Source of the DNA: Bartonella sp. M0177
GTDB taxonomy: Bacteria; Pseudomonadota; Alphaproteobacteria; Rhizobiales; Rhizobiaceae
NCBI RefSeq assembly: GCF_016102285.1
Contig: NZ_JACFOY010000001.1
Span: forward strand, 868,001-932,000
DNA length: 64,000 nucleotides
Direction: 5' to 3'
Under the pieces are notes generated by a model. That model did not search any database, was not told where the DNA came from, and worked only from the letters and a program-made list of their open reading frames with translations. The translations under genes were made by a program, and so were the position numbers. Shown in pieces: positions 56,230-64,000 of this stretch; position 1 is the stretch's first letter; each line of letters opens with the position of its first letter.

Positions 56230-57105
56230 TTATTCACCTTCCGAGACATCTTCCGGAAAACCGTAATTCATATTGGGTGCAATTGTCAGAGTGACCGGCA
56301 CATTTTCCACGAAAAAAGGAATGTTTTTGTCAATGCCTGCCTTTACCTTGTCAATCCGCACAATAGCCGAGGCATGTTTGCCGATGACTGTACCAAGATT
56401 GCCAACGGTTTTTCCCTCACATTCAATAGAACCTGTGGCAGGGAGATTGTCTTTACCTTCGACGACCAACATCCTGCGGCGGATAGTGCCTCTATGGTGC
56501 ATACGGGAAACCACTTCCTGACCGATATAACAGCCTTTTTTATAAGAAATGGCACCGGTTTGATCAAAATTGATATCATGTGGGAATACATCGCCAATTT
56601 TGAAATCTTTTCCACTTTCGGCAATTCCATATTTTATGCGCAGAAGATCCCATTGATCGGAGGAGCTTTGCGAAAAGGGGAGGGCGGTCATGTTTTCCCC
56701 GTAAAGGCGGGTGACTTTTTCTTCTGCCGGAAACCGTTTATCGGCAAAACTTGAATCACTTTCTGAGATAGTTGAATCATTTTGCCAAGAAATCCCTATA
56801 ACCGATTCAGGAGACTCACTAATTTCGACTTTCGACCGCAAGCGATAAAGGTTTAAGCGTTTTTTGAAACTGTCGGCAAGGTCAACCGAAATATCGATGA
56901 TAAAACCATCGTCAATGCGGCCGATCAGAAAATCGAAAATCACCTTCCCTTGCGGCGAAAGCAGTGCACCGGGCAACATCTCTCCGGCACCTATTTTTTC
57001 AACATCGGTGGTGATCAACCGTTCCAGAAAATGCGTTTTATCTTCGCCTGTAATTGTCAATACACGACGGTTTTCGAGGGTGAGAGAGCAGTGACTTTCG
57101 ACCAT
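56230..57105 (-). CDS. ygfZ: Folate-dependent iron-sulfur cluster maintenance protein YgfZ
   Basis: 291 residues, aminomethyltransferase-like fold binding tetrahydrofolate; supports assembly or repair of certain [4Fe-4S] enzymes. The diagnostic motif is KKGCYIGQEVVSRMHHRG with its conserved Cys; TGEDKTHFLERLITTDVEK and PGALLSPQGKVIFDFLI are in the N-terminal part. The ATG at 57105 (MVESHCSLTLENRRV) is chosen; the longer frame runs into the dihydroorotase promoter region. It stops directly before the HD gene. The window has several iron-sulfur clients (HemN, FnrN, UdgB). Confidence 0.9.
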   Translation of the reverse strand: MVESHCSLTLENRRVLTITGEDKTHFLERLITTDVEKIGAGEMLPGALLSPQGKVIFDFLIGRIDDGFIIDISVDLADSFKKRLNLYRLRSKVEISESPESVIGISWQNDSTISESDSSFADKRFPAEEKVTRLYGENMTALPFSQSSSDQWDLLRIKYGIAESGKDFKIGDVFPHDINFDQTGAISYKKGCYIGQEVVSRMHHRGTIRRRMLVVEGKDNLPATGSIECEGKTVGNLGTVIGKHASAIVRIDKVKAGIDKNIPFFVENVPVTLTIAPNMNYGFPEDVSEGE

Positions 57106-57170
57106 TTTCCTTGCCTTTCTTCTCGCATTTACGTAATCGGTATAGTTATGGGCTGCAAGGAGCAAAAGTA

Positions 57171-58508
57171 ATGTCGAGAACATTTGATAAGATTTTTAAA
57201 GGCGGAACAGTTGTCAATCATGACGGTATCGGTCAAAGGGACATTGGCATTGTTAATGGACGCATCGCTGAAATAGGCGATCTGTCGGCTTGTTCGGCTG
57301 GTGAAACGGTTGATTGCACAGGACTTCATATTCTGCCCGGAATGATTGACAGTCAGGTGCATTTTCGCGAACCCGGTGGCGAATATAAAGAAGATCTTGA
57401 AACCGGTTCACGTTCTGCCGTATTGGGCGGAGTGACAGCAGTCTTTGAAATGCCGAATACCAATCCGTTGACAACAAGCGAGGCCGCCCTTGCCGACAAA
57501 GTGAAACGCGGCTACCACCGGATGCATTGCGACTTTGCTTTCTGGGTAGGTGGAACACATGAAAACGCCCGCGATGTAGGAGAACTCGAACGTTTACCCG
57601 GTGCTGCCGGTATCAAGGTATTCATGGGGTCATCAACCGGTAATCTGCTTGTTGCCGATGATGAGGGTGTTACCGAAATTCTGAAACACACCCGCCGACG
57701 GGCGGCATTCCACTCGGAAGATGAAGCACGCCTTAACGAACGCAAACATTTGCGTGTCGAAGGTGACCCGACATCCCATCCGGTCTGGCGTGACGTGGAA
57801 GCAGCACTTCATTGCACAAAAAGGCTTGTGAAAATTGCCCATAAAACCGGTGCACGCATTCACGTTCTTCATGTTTCAACAGCCGAAGAAATCGAGTTTC
57901 TCAAGGACCATAAGGATGTTGCCACTCTGGAAGCAACACAACATCATCTGACTTTGACAGCAGATGATTATGCCCGCCTCGGAACACTCATCCAGATGAA
58001 CCCGCCAATCCGTGAAAGCCGCCATCGTGCTGGCATATGGTATGGCGTCAGACAAGGCATTATTGACGTTCTCGGTTCCGACCATGCACCACATACATTG
58101 GAAGAGAAGCACAAAACCTATCCGGCTTCTCCTTCAGGCATGACCGGTGTTCAGACCACAGCAGCCATTATGCTTGATCATGTTAACGCTGGCAGGCTTT
58201 CGCTGGAACGTTTTGTCGATCTCACTTCCCATGGCCCCAATCGTGTTTTCGGTATCAGCCGCAAGGGGCGCATTGCCGCCGGTTATGATGCCGATCTCAC
58301 AATTGTCGATTTGAAACGTGAAGAAATTATCCGCAATGAACAAATCGGTTCCAAGGCCGGTTGGACACCTTATGACGGCAAGAAGGTCAAGGGGTGGCCG
58401 GTTGGCACGATCATTCGCGGGAAAACTGTTATGTGGCAGGGTGAAATCGTTACACCATCGACCGGCGAGCCGATCGAATTTCTGGAATGTCTGCACCACA
58501 CAAACTGA
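57171..58508 (+). CDS. pyrC: Dihydroorotase-family amidohydrolase
   Basis: 445 residues, class I dihydroorotase-like TIM barrel. Metal-site residues are mostly present: the Lys in GIKVFMGSSTGN that is carboxylated in this family, His in HVLHVSTAEE, and Asp in LGSDHAPHTLEEKHK. The usual HxH of the first strand, however, reads QVHFREPG (Gln62, His64), so the first His ligand is missing. This variant appears to be shared by a rhizobial dihydroorotase subgroup; catalytic activity as dihydroorotase is therefore likely but not certain. The ATG at 57171 follows AAGGAGC. pyrE is 13 kb away. Confidence 0.85.
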   Translation: MSRTFDKIFKGGTVVNHDGIGQRDIGIVNGRIAEIGDLSACSAGETVDCTGLHILPGMIDSQVHFREPGGEYKEDLETGSRSAVLGGVTAVFEMPNTNPLTTSEAALADKVKRGYHRMHCDFAFWVGGTHENARDVGELERLPGAAGIKVFMGSSTGNLLVADDEGVTEILKHTRRRAAFHSEDEARLNERKHLRVEGDPTSHPVWRDVEAALHCTKRLVKIAHKTGARIHVLHVSTAEEIEFLKDHKDVATLEATQHHLTLTADDYARLGTLIQMNPPIRESRHRAGIWYGVRQGIIDVLGSDHAPHTLEEKHKTYPASPSGMTGVQTTAAIMLDHVNAGRLSLERFVDLTSHGPNRVFGISRKGRIAAGYDADLTIVDLKREEIIRNEQIGSKAGWTPYDGKKVKGWPVGTIIRGKTVMWQGEIVTPSTGEPIEFLECLHHTN

Positions 58509-58517
58509 TTATGCAGA

Positions 58518-59222
58518 ATGGGCATTAAAACTGTCGGTCTTGATGCCGACGATACGCTTTGGCATAACGAGAAAACATTTCGGGAGGCTGAACAATATTT
58601 TGTTCAGCTTCTTGGGAGTTGTGCCGATAAAGAAATAATTGAAAACACTCTTTTTTCGACAATTGCACGTAACCTCGGCCTTTACGGCTACGGTTTCAAA
58701 TCATTCACACTTTCAATGATAGAAACGGCGAGTCACCTTTATAACGAGGCTATCCCGTCTCCAAAGATGAGAGAGATCATTTCGCTTGGCCAATCCTTGA
58801 TGGATAAACCGGTCAATTTGATTGACGGTGTCGTTGAAGGGCTTGAAACACTCCATAAAAATTACCGTCTGTTGCTGATAAGCAAAGGCGACCTCGTCGA
58901 GCAACAGCGAAAAGTCGAAAAATCGGGGTTAAAAAGCTATTTTGATGCCATCGAAATTGTCAGCCATAAAGAAAAAAATGTTTATGAAGAACTGTTAAAA
59001 CGAAACAGAGTGGATAGAAACGAATTTGTAATGGCCGGTAATTCGTTGAAATCGGATATTCTGCCCGCTCTTGAAGCAGGTGCTTATGCAGTCTACATAC
59101 CCTATGATATTACCTGGGTTCATGAAATGGCCGATGAACCGGATGACAATGGCCGCTATTTCAAAATCGACAAGTTTGCCGATCTTCCCGACCTTTTAAA
59201 GATGATCGACCGCAAAGGTTAA
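58518..59222 (+). CDS. HAD-family phosphatase
   Basis: 234 residues. The N-terminal VGLDADDTLWHNE has the nucleophile Asp9 and acid Asp11; LLLISKGDLVEQQ carries the motif 2 region, and Lys in the KNVYEELLK segment and MAGNSLKSDILPALEAG give motifs 3 and 4. A cap domain lies between. Substrate unknown; closest in style to YjjG/phosphoglycolate-phosphatase-like enzymes. Begins nine bases after the dihydroorotase stop, so probably co-transcribed. Confidence 0.85.
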   Translation: MGIKTVGLDADDTLWHNEKTFREAEQYFVQLLGSCADKEIIENTLFSTIARNLGLYGYGFKSFTLSMIETASHLYNEAIPSPKMREIISLGQSLMDKPVNLIDGVVEGLETLHKNYRLLLISKGDLVEQQRKVEKSGLKSYFDAIEIVSHKEKNVYEELLKRNRVDRNEFVMAGNSLKSDILPALEAGAYAVYIPYDITWVHEMADEPDDNGRYFKIDKFADLPDLLKMIDRKG

Positions 59223-59313
59223 GCCGTTCTTGCCACCACATGGAATGGTGAAGCTTATAAAGTGGGAACAACCGCTTAAACATAATTGTTATTCGGTTGG
59301 CTGAAGAAAATGA

Positions 59314-59982
59314 TTAGTCGCCGGTAATAAAAAACCGCCATTTACCGTCAGGTGTAATACCAATTCTGAAAAAGGAATAGGTGCCGATTTCTTTCATTTG
59401 TTCAAGATCGCCGGCCGTCATAATCTGGAATAGCTCGACAAGCTGAGGCTTTGAAAGATTATCGATCGGCATGGCAACGAAATAGGGCCAGACGTAAATT
59501 TCCTCGTCGTCTTCGTCGTTAAGATGCACATAACCGGAATTGAGAAGGTCAATCATGATAGCCATGGTTTCAAGGCCGTCACCATCACCGGAAAGCTGTT
59601 TGATATAAGCAATCGGATCCTTGACATTATCGGAAACGGAAAGTTGCATCGGGTCGCTGCTCGTGCCGAGCAACGGTTTCAGATTGTTGACATCGCCACT
59701 TTTTGCCGCGTCAATAATTTTTTGCCGCATCAATTTAACAGGTGCGGGCAGTTTTTCGATATCGTATTCAACCTTTGGCGGCGTATCGTCGTTGTTCGAA
59801 GTTTTACTTTTCTTCGCTTCCGGTAACGGAATAGGATTTGCGGCGTCATCTACTTTCGGGACATCGGTGTGCACTTTTATATCGTCATTGGTCATATCTG
59901 TTGACGCAAAGCTAACAGAACTGGCCACAGGAGAAGCAAGTGCCAAAGCCCCTAAGAGCAAACAAAAGCCGAATGATTTCAA
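59314..59982 (-). CDS. Conserved periplasmic protein of unknown function
   Basis: 222 residues. A signal peptide MKSFGFCLLLGALALASPVA ending near SFAS is followed by an acidic, proline-containing linker (residues ~30-70) and a conserved C-terminal part with PVKLMRQKIIDAAKSGDVNN, YVWPYFVAMPIDNLSKPQLV and FRIGITPDGKWRFFITGD. I recognise this only as a hypothetical protein typical of Hyphomicrobiales. It starts 15 bases after the next minus-strand ORF's stop, suggesting one unit with it. Confidence 0.75.
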   Translation of the reverse strand: MKSFGFCLLLGALALASPVASSVSFASTDMTNDDIKVHTDVPKVDDAANPIPLPEAKKSKTSNNDDTPPKVEYDIEKLPAPVKLMRQKIIDAAKSGDVNNLKPLLGTSSDPMQLSVSDNVKDPIAYIKQLSGDGDGLETMAIMIDLLNSGYVHLNDEDDEEIYVWPYFVAMPIDNLSKPQLVELFQIMTAGDLEQMKEIGTYSFFRIGITPDGKWRFFITGD

Positions 59983-59996
59983 TGAAATAAAATCCT

Positions 59997-60254
59997 TTAT
60001 TGAATCGTTTTATGATCGCTTAGTTCACCCATTACGACTTTATCGCGCATATGGGATAGAAATTTGAGTACCTGTTTTTCATTACGCGCCTGTAGTAAAT
60101 ATTTAAGCGCGGTATCAAAGGCCGCTTCGGCCAGAATTTCCGGCTCGATACCATTGGAAATACCGCCAACCCAAGCTTCGGATTGAAACTCATGGGCTGC
60201 GTGTTTTTGCTCTTCAGCGATAATGGCCGAAAGATCAGTATTCGTTTGGCTCAT
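59997..60254 (-). CDS. Small conserved protein of unknown function (85 aa)
   Basis: Soluble, helical-looking protein without membrane segments: MSQTNTDLSAIIAEEQKHAA, then EILAEAAFDTALKYLLQARN and FLSHMRDKVVMGEL. Family not recognised with certainty. Same strand as, and 15 bases before, the periplasmic protein gene, so probably in one transcript. Confidence 0.65.
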   Translation of the reverse strand: MSQTNTDLSAIIAEEQKHAAHEFQSEAWVGGISNGIEPEILAEAAFDTALKYLLQARNEKQVLKFLSHMRDKVVMGELSDHKTIQ

Positions 60255-60337
60255 CAGTGAACTCGTTCTATCAGTGCTGTTCGGTGAAATACATTAGCAC
60301 AATTTCACCGCCTGTCAGTCTTAATAGTCAAAAAGGG

Positions 60338-60709
60338 TTAATTGCCGTAACGGTTTAAAAGTTCATGTGAAAGGGCTGTTCCTTCCTTGATATAACGGCG
60401 ATCAGCATCAACGGCTGCTTTTGTGCATGTGTGATAATTGTCCGAAAAAGCACGATAGGCATCGTTGAAGCTTGCGTAAAGTCGTGCACGACGCGTTGGT
60501 GTCGGATTTTCCGCTTTGATCAGCTCTTCCATCTTGTCGCGCCACAAGGTGGTTTTCTCCCCGCACAGATTGCGCAGGTAATGGAGTGAACCAAGTATTT
60601 CGGCAAGCCTCAACATTTTGGCATCATATTGTGGGACCTGTTCGGCATCGGCCGGCGCAGCAGCAAAAAGAAAAGCCATAATGACAAGGGTTTTCAAATA
60701 CTTGGCCAT
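60338..60709 (-). CDS. TIGR02301-family secreted protein
   Basis: 123 residues. Signal peptide MAKYLKTLVIMAFLFAAAPA (cleavage near ADA), then LAEILGSLHYLRNLCGEK and RRARLYASFNDAYRAFSDNYHTC with a conserved pair of Cys likely to form a disulfide in the periplasm. The family is restricted to alphaproteobacteria and has no known function. Same strand as the two preceding small genes. Confidence 0.82.
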   Translation of the reverse strand: MAKYLKTLVIMAFLFAAAPADAEQVPQYDAKMLRLAEILGSLHYLRNLCGEKTTLWRDKMEELIKAENPTPTRRARLYASFNDAYRAFSDNYHTCTKAAVDADRRYIKEGTALSHELLNRYGN

Positions 60710-61060
60710 GTTCTCGGACTCATTTTGTTATTCAGACAAAAAGCTATCGTGATAAGGATATTTCTATAGGTCTTTTTGAAGCTTATAAGCAATGCCAAAA
60801 CGTAACCGGAGATTTTGAAATGCCGGAGTTTTTGTCGATCAAGTCCTTCAGCATATATTTTGTTTTTGGTAGCTCGACCGGCTATGGTGGTCATAAATTT
60901 CCTGACTTATCCAGCAAAGAAAGATTGGTCTTTTGTCGTTACGATACATATTTTCCGGTGACAGTAATAATATTCATGCAATATCAATTGCCATTTTCCG
61001 TTTGGAAAAGCCGGTTGTTGATTGCAAAAAACTCGGATTGTTGAATTAAGAAGGGTAGCC
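60710..61060. other. Gene-free stretch between divergent genes
   Basis: About 350 bases that should carry the promoters of the TIGR02301 gene and the SRAP gene. No small gene or clear operator is visible. The 74-codon frame at 60820-61044 has no ribosome-binding site. Confidence 0.5.
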
Positions 61061-61852
61061 ATGTGTGGGCGGTATGAGCTTGATGCCTCGAAAAGCGAGG
61101 TTGCCAATGCATTTGATGCTTGGATAGAAGAAGATTTCCCGAAACGCTATAATATTGCGCCAACACAACCGATTTTGGTTATCAAGGCACCGGAAGCCTA
61201 TCGCGATACTTTGTCGAACAAACCCAAACATGATGCCTTACTTGTGCGCTGGGGGTTCATTCCGGGGTGGACGAAAAATCCTGATCAATGGCCGCTAACA
61301 TTCAATATACGGTCAGAAACAGTAGCGGTAAAAAAGTCTTTTACCAATGCGCTTCGTCATCACCGTGTCATTATTCCGGCAACAGGTTTTTATGAATGGA
61401 AAAAACAGTCTCGCGGCAGATCACAACCTTATCATGCTGCACTTGACGATCACTCTATCATCGGTTTCGCAGGCCTCATGGAAACATGGAGTGGTAGCGA
61501 AGGCTCGCAAATTGACACCGCTGCTATTTTGACAACCGAGGCAAAATCGTCGCTTGCGGAAATCCACCACCGTATGCCCGTCATTGTCCGGCGGGAAGAT
61601 ATTGATAGATGGCTCGATTGCCGGAATTTTCGCCCTGCCGATGTTATGGATATTTTAAAAAATACACCAGCCGAGCAACTTCAAGTTTTTCCTGTGTCCG
61701 ATAAAATCAATAATGCTGCTTATTCAGGAAGCGACGTGAAAGATAGGATAAATCCTGTCGAAGATTCCGGCGACAAAGCTCAACAGCAAAACAGCGAGGA
61801 TCAAAAACAGGGGAAAAGTCCAAAGAATAAAGACCAGTTTGATCTTTTCTAA
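61061..61852 (+). CDS. SOS response-associated peptidase (SRAP, HMCES/YedK-like)
   Basis: 263 residues. The N-terminal MCGRYELD exposes the catalytic Cys2 after Met removal; RYNIAPTQ, PATGFYEWKK (conserved Glu) and HHRMPVIV (conserved His) complete the active site. The family forms a stable thiazolidine link with abasic sites in single-stranded DNA, shielding them. The start at 61061 is fixed by the need for Cys2 and has GGGTAG upstream. The last 40 residues are a polar, Gln/Lys/Asp-rich tail. Together with the two uracil-DNA glycosylases, it fits handling of abasic sites. Confidence 0.92.
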   Translation: MCGRYELDASKSEVANAFDAWIEEDFPKRYNIAPTQPILVIKAPEAYRDTLSNKPKHDALLVRWGFIPGWTKNPDQWPLTFNIRSETVAVKKSFTNALRHHRVIIPATGFYEWKKQSRGRSQPYHAALDDHSIIGFAGLMETWSGSEGSQIDTAAILTTEAKSSLAEIHHRMPVIVRREDIDRWLDCRNFRPADVMDILKNTPAEQLQVFPVSDKINNAAYSGSDVKDRINPVEDSGDKAQQQNSEDQKQGKSPKNKDQFDLF

Positions 61853-61954
61853 ATGCTTCACTGGAATATTTAAGGATAATTAGGGTAAATGCCATAACCG
61901 TTTTTGAATAGCTTGCCAAAGTTTTGGCCTTACCTGACAGATGAAAGACGATTG

Positions 61955-63460
61955 ATGACCAATTTGCATTTTTATAACACGTTGACGAGAACAAAAGAGG
62001 ATTTTCATCCGATAGACGCCAATAAAGTGCGCCTTTATGTTTGCGGCCCTACAGTTTATGACTATGCCCATATCGGCAATGCGCGTCCGGTCGTGGTCTT
62101 CGACGTTTTGTTCAGGTTATTGCGTCATGTCTATGGAAATGACCATGTTATCTATGCTCGCAACATTACGGATGTGGATGACAAAATCAATGCACGTGCT
62201 GCCCGCGATTATCCGGAACTGCCGTTAAACGATGCTATCCGTATTTTGACAGAAAAAACCAACAAGCAGTTTCAGGAAGATGTGGCGGCTCTCGGTTGTT
62301 TAACGCCTACAACACAACCACGTGCGACAGATAATCTCGATAATATGCGCGCAATGATCGAACGGTTGATCGAACGTGGTCACGCTTATGTTGCAGAAGA
62401 TCACGTATTGTTTTCTGTTTCCAGTATGGGAGATCATCCCCGTTATGGTGCTTTGGCGCGCCGCTCGCTTGATGAAATGATGGCTGGAGCCCGTGTCGAT
62501 GTTGCTGCCTATAAGCGTGACGAAATGGATTTCGTTTTGTGGAAACCCTCGAAAGAGGGGGAACCGGGTTGGCCTTCACCTGCGGGAATTAAAGCCAAAG
62601 GGCGTCCGGGCTGGCACATTGAATGTTCCGCAATGTCTATGGCAAAATTGTTGGTACCCTTTGGGGGTGGTCTCACATGCGATAATCCTGCCAATAATGT
62701 TTTCGATATTCATGGCGGCGGGATTGATCTGGTTTTTCCCCATCATGAAAACGAGATTGCTCAAAGCTGTTCGGCCTTTGGAACAGAACGCATGGCAAAT
62801 TTATGGATGCATAACGGTTTTCTACAGGTCGAAGGGCAGAAAATGTCCAAAAGTCTGGGCAATTTTATTACCATTCATGATGTGTTGGAGACCGAACTTG
62901 CGGAACTATCTTCCGATATTGATGAAGCGATGCGTCATCAATGGGTGGGGTTAAGTGCGCGTCTTTCCATGTTGCAAACCCATTATCGTGAACCGTTAAA
63001 CTGGACAGCCCAGCGCCTTGCGGACTCAAGTACCGAACTCTATCGCTGGTATGAACTGTTACGCCAGAAAAAAGTTCGTTCTTCAACTCCGGCACATGCT
63101 TACGACGAACTTGTCGAGGCTTTGGGCGAGGATCTTAATTGCTGGAGCGCTATTACCCATCTGCGCCAATATTTTAAATCGGAAAATGTTGGAGCACTCA
63201 AGTCCGGCATGGAGCTTATGGGGTTGTTGCATAACGACTGGTTGGATGAAGACAATTGCCCGCTCTTTAATAAAAAAAGCGGCATTGATAGCGAGTATGT
63301 CGAGAGCCAAATTGCCAAACGCTTGTCGTTTATCAAAGAGAAAAATTGGGCTGAAGCAGATCGTATCAGAGACGAGCTTGGAAACAAAAATATATCGCTG
63401 AGGGACGAGAAAAATCCGCAAACAGGCGAACGCGTGACACATTGGGAAATCAAACATTAA
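61955..63460 (+). CDS. cysS: Cysteinyl-tRNA synthetase
   Basis: 501 residues, class I synthetase. [18 protein letters not shown] holds the HIGH-type motif (HIGN) and the first zinc Cys; the zinc and adenylate region includes WHIECSAMS and [19 protein letters not shown]; the KMSKS loop is KMSKSLGNF. The C-terminal part is helical and ends with the usual LRDEKN-type strand. The ATG at 61955 is taken from the family N-terminus ([15 protein letters not shown]). Confidence 0.95.
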   Translation: MTNLHFYNTLTRTKEDFHPIDANKVRLYVCGPTVYDYAHIGNARPVVVFDVLFRLLRHVYGNDHVIYARNITDVDDKINARAARDYPELPLNDAIRILTEKTNKQFQEDVAALGCLTPTTQPRATDNLDNMRAMIERLIERGHAYVAEDHVLFSVSSMGDHPRYGALARRSLDEMMAGARVDVAAYKRDEMDFVLWKPSKEGEPGWPSPAGIKAKGRPGWHIECSAMSMAKLLVPFGGGLTCDNPANNVFDIHGGGIDLVFPHHENEIAQSCSAFGTERMANLWMHNGFLQVEGQKMSKSLGNFITIHDVLETELAELSSDIDEAMRHQWVGLSARLSMLQTHYREPLNWTAQRLADSSTELYRWYELLRQKKVRSSTPAHAYDELVEALGEDLNCWSAITHLRQYFKSENVGALKSGMELMGLLHNDWLDEDNCPLFNKKSGIDSEYVESQIAKRLSFIKEKNWAEADRIRDELGNKNISLRDEKNPQTGERVTHWEIKH

Positions 63461-63505
63461 TCCCGCCAGAATTCGCCACTGGCAACGATAAAGAAGGTCT
63501 CAGAA

Positions 63506-64000
63506 ATGGATTACCTTTTTGGTTATGGCTATGTGGCACTCAAGCTTTTTATAGGACTTGCAGTTTTTTTGCTGGTGCTTCGAACAAGCGGTCGGGGAAG
63601 TCTCAGTCAAATGACCCCGACAGATTTAATCAGCAATTTTGTTATGGGCGGTATTATCGGTGGCGTTATCTATAATCCGAAAATCACCGTTATCCAGTTA
63701 TTGATTGTTCTGATTATCTGGCAATTACTGGTTATCGGATTGAATTATCTCCGTCGTCATTCGGTGTTTTTTCATAATCTTGTAGCAGGTGGCGATGTTG
63801 CATTGGTACTTGACGGAAAATTCCAAATGGATGAAATCAAGCGGCTCAATATCGATGTGAACGACTTTGCAACCATGCTCAGAATCAAGGGCTGTGCGCT
63901 TCATGAAGTTGCCTTTGCGCGTCTTGAATCAAATGGAAGTCTTTCGGTTATCCGCAAGGAAGAAGGCAAAAACGCAACGCTTGTGGTCAAGAATGGTAGC
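63506..64000 (+). CDS. DUF421 (YetF-like) membrane protein, cut off by window edge
   Basis: Open from the ATG at 63506 to the end of the window, 165 residues visible. Three membrane segments at about 8-24, 45-58 and 61-81 surround RTSGRGSLSQMTPTDLISNF and VMGGIIGGVIYNP, the signature of DUF421; a cytoplasmic domain with LVLDGKFQMDEIKRLNIDVND and LRIKGCALHEVAFARLESNG follows. Function unknown. It starts 45 bases after cysS in the same direction, with AGAAGGTC upstream. Confidence 0.85.
   Translation, partial: MDYLFGYGYVALKLFIGLAVFLLVLRTSGRGSLSQMTPTDLISNFVMGGIIGGVIYNPKITVIQLLIVLIIWQLLVIGLNYLRRHSVFFHNLVAGGDVALVLDGKFQMDEIKRLNIDVNDFATMLRIKGCALHEVAFARLESNGSLSVIRKEEGKNATLVVKNGS

Noticed and set aside
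1-64000. CRISPR arrays, insertion sequences, rRNA genes
   Set aside because: No regularly spaced repeat array, transposase signature or rRNA sequence was seen on either strand.

Overview
The window looks like the chromosome of an alphaproteobacterium of the order Hyphomicrobiales, most probably a Bartonella-like organism with a larger-than-pathogen gene set (for example a bee-gut type Bartonella). The basis is the conserved blocks dapA-smpB, rpoZ-rsh-pyrE and acpS-lepB-rnc-era-recO, the alphaproteobacterial Porin_2 porin, the hemP-hmuSTUV haem operon with TGA-N9-TCA operators, and moderate G+C with very AT-rich intergenic blocks. The genus is inferred; no search was possible.

Layout. 1-7.1 kb: a truncated pepN, an EamA transporter, a family-4-like uracil-DNA glycosylase, an acyl-CoA dehydrogenase-like protein, a membrane-anchored endonuclease/exonuclease/phosphatase with a 46-residue membrane ORF upstream, and a macrodomain protein. 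7.3-10.9 kb: a thiamine operon thiO-thiS-thiG-thiE-thiD on the minus strand behind a clear TPP riboswitch; thiC is not beside it. 11-14.9 kb: DUF423 protein, hisC-type aminotransferase, an AT-rich gap and a major porin with promoter, strong ribosome-binding site and terminator. 15.3 kb: tRNA-Ser(GCU).

15.4-26.5 kb is the accessory part. Two overlapping genes encode large DUF262 proteins, the first with a C-terminal DUF1524/HNH-type nuclease domain; this resembles type IV restriction and phosphorothioate-sensing defence and is the best candidate for a poorly described system. After an empty stretch come an MFS exporter and a three-gene set of luciferase-like monooxygenase, cysteine-free CMD protein and AhpD-like CxxC protein.

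26.5-33.3 kb is a haem acquisition locus (hmuR; hemP, hmuS, hmuT, hmuU, hmuV), with matching TGA-N9-TCA palindromes before hmuR and before hemP, a gene too short for ordinary ORF calling. A third, degenerate copy of this motif lies before an HbpS/GlcG-like secreted protein at 52.7 kb.

33.6-64 kb is mostly ordinary core genome: a BON-like membrane protein, a soluble lytic transglycosylase, dapA, smpB, a family 5 uracil-DNA glycosylase, an NYN protein, rpoZ, rsh, pyrE, an FnrN-type regulator beside hemN, an Fsr-like MFS exporter, DUF2062, acpS-lepB-rnc-era-recO, panC-panB, a phosphatase and an HD protein, ygfZ, a dihydroorotase-family enzyme, a HAD phosphatase, three small conserved proteins, an SRAP peptidase, cysS and a truncated DUF421 gene. 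Haem is therefore both imported (hmu) and probably made (hemN). Two short tandem-repeat expansions sit beside core genes, at the rsh stop codon and in the panC leader.
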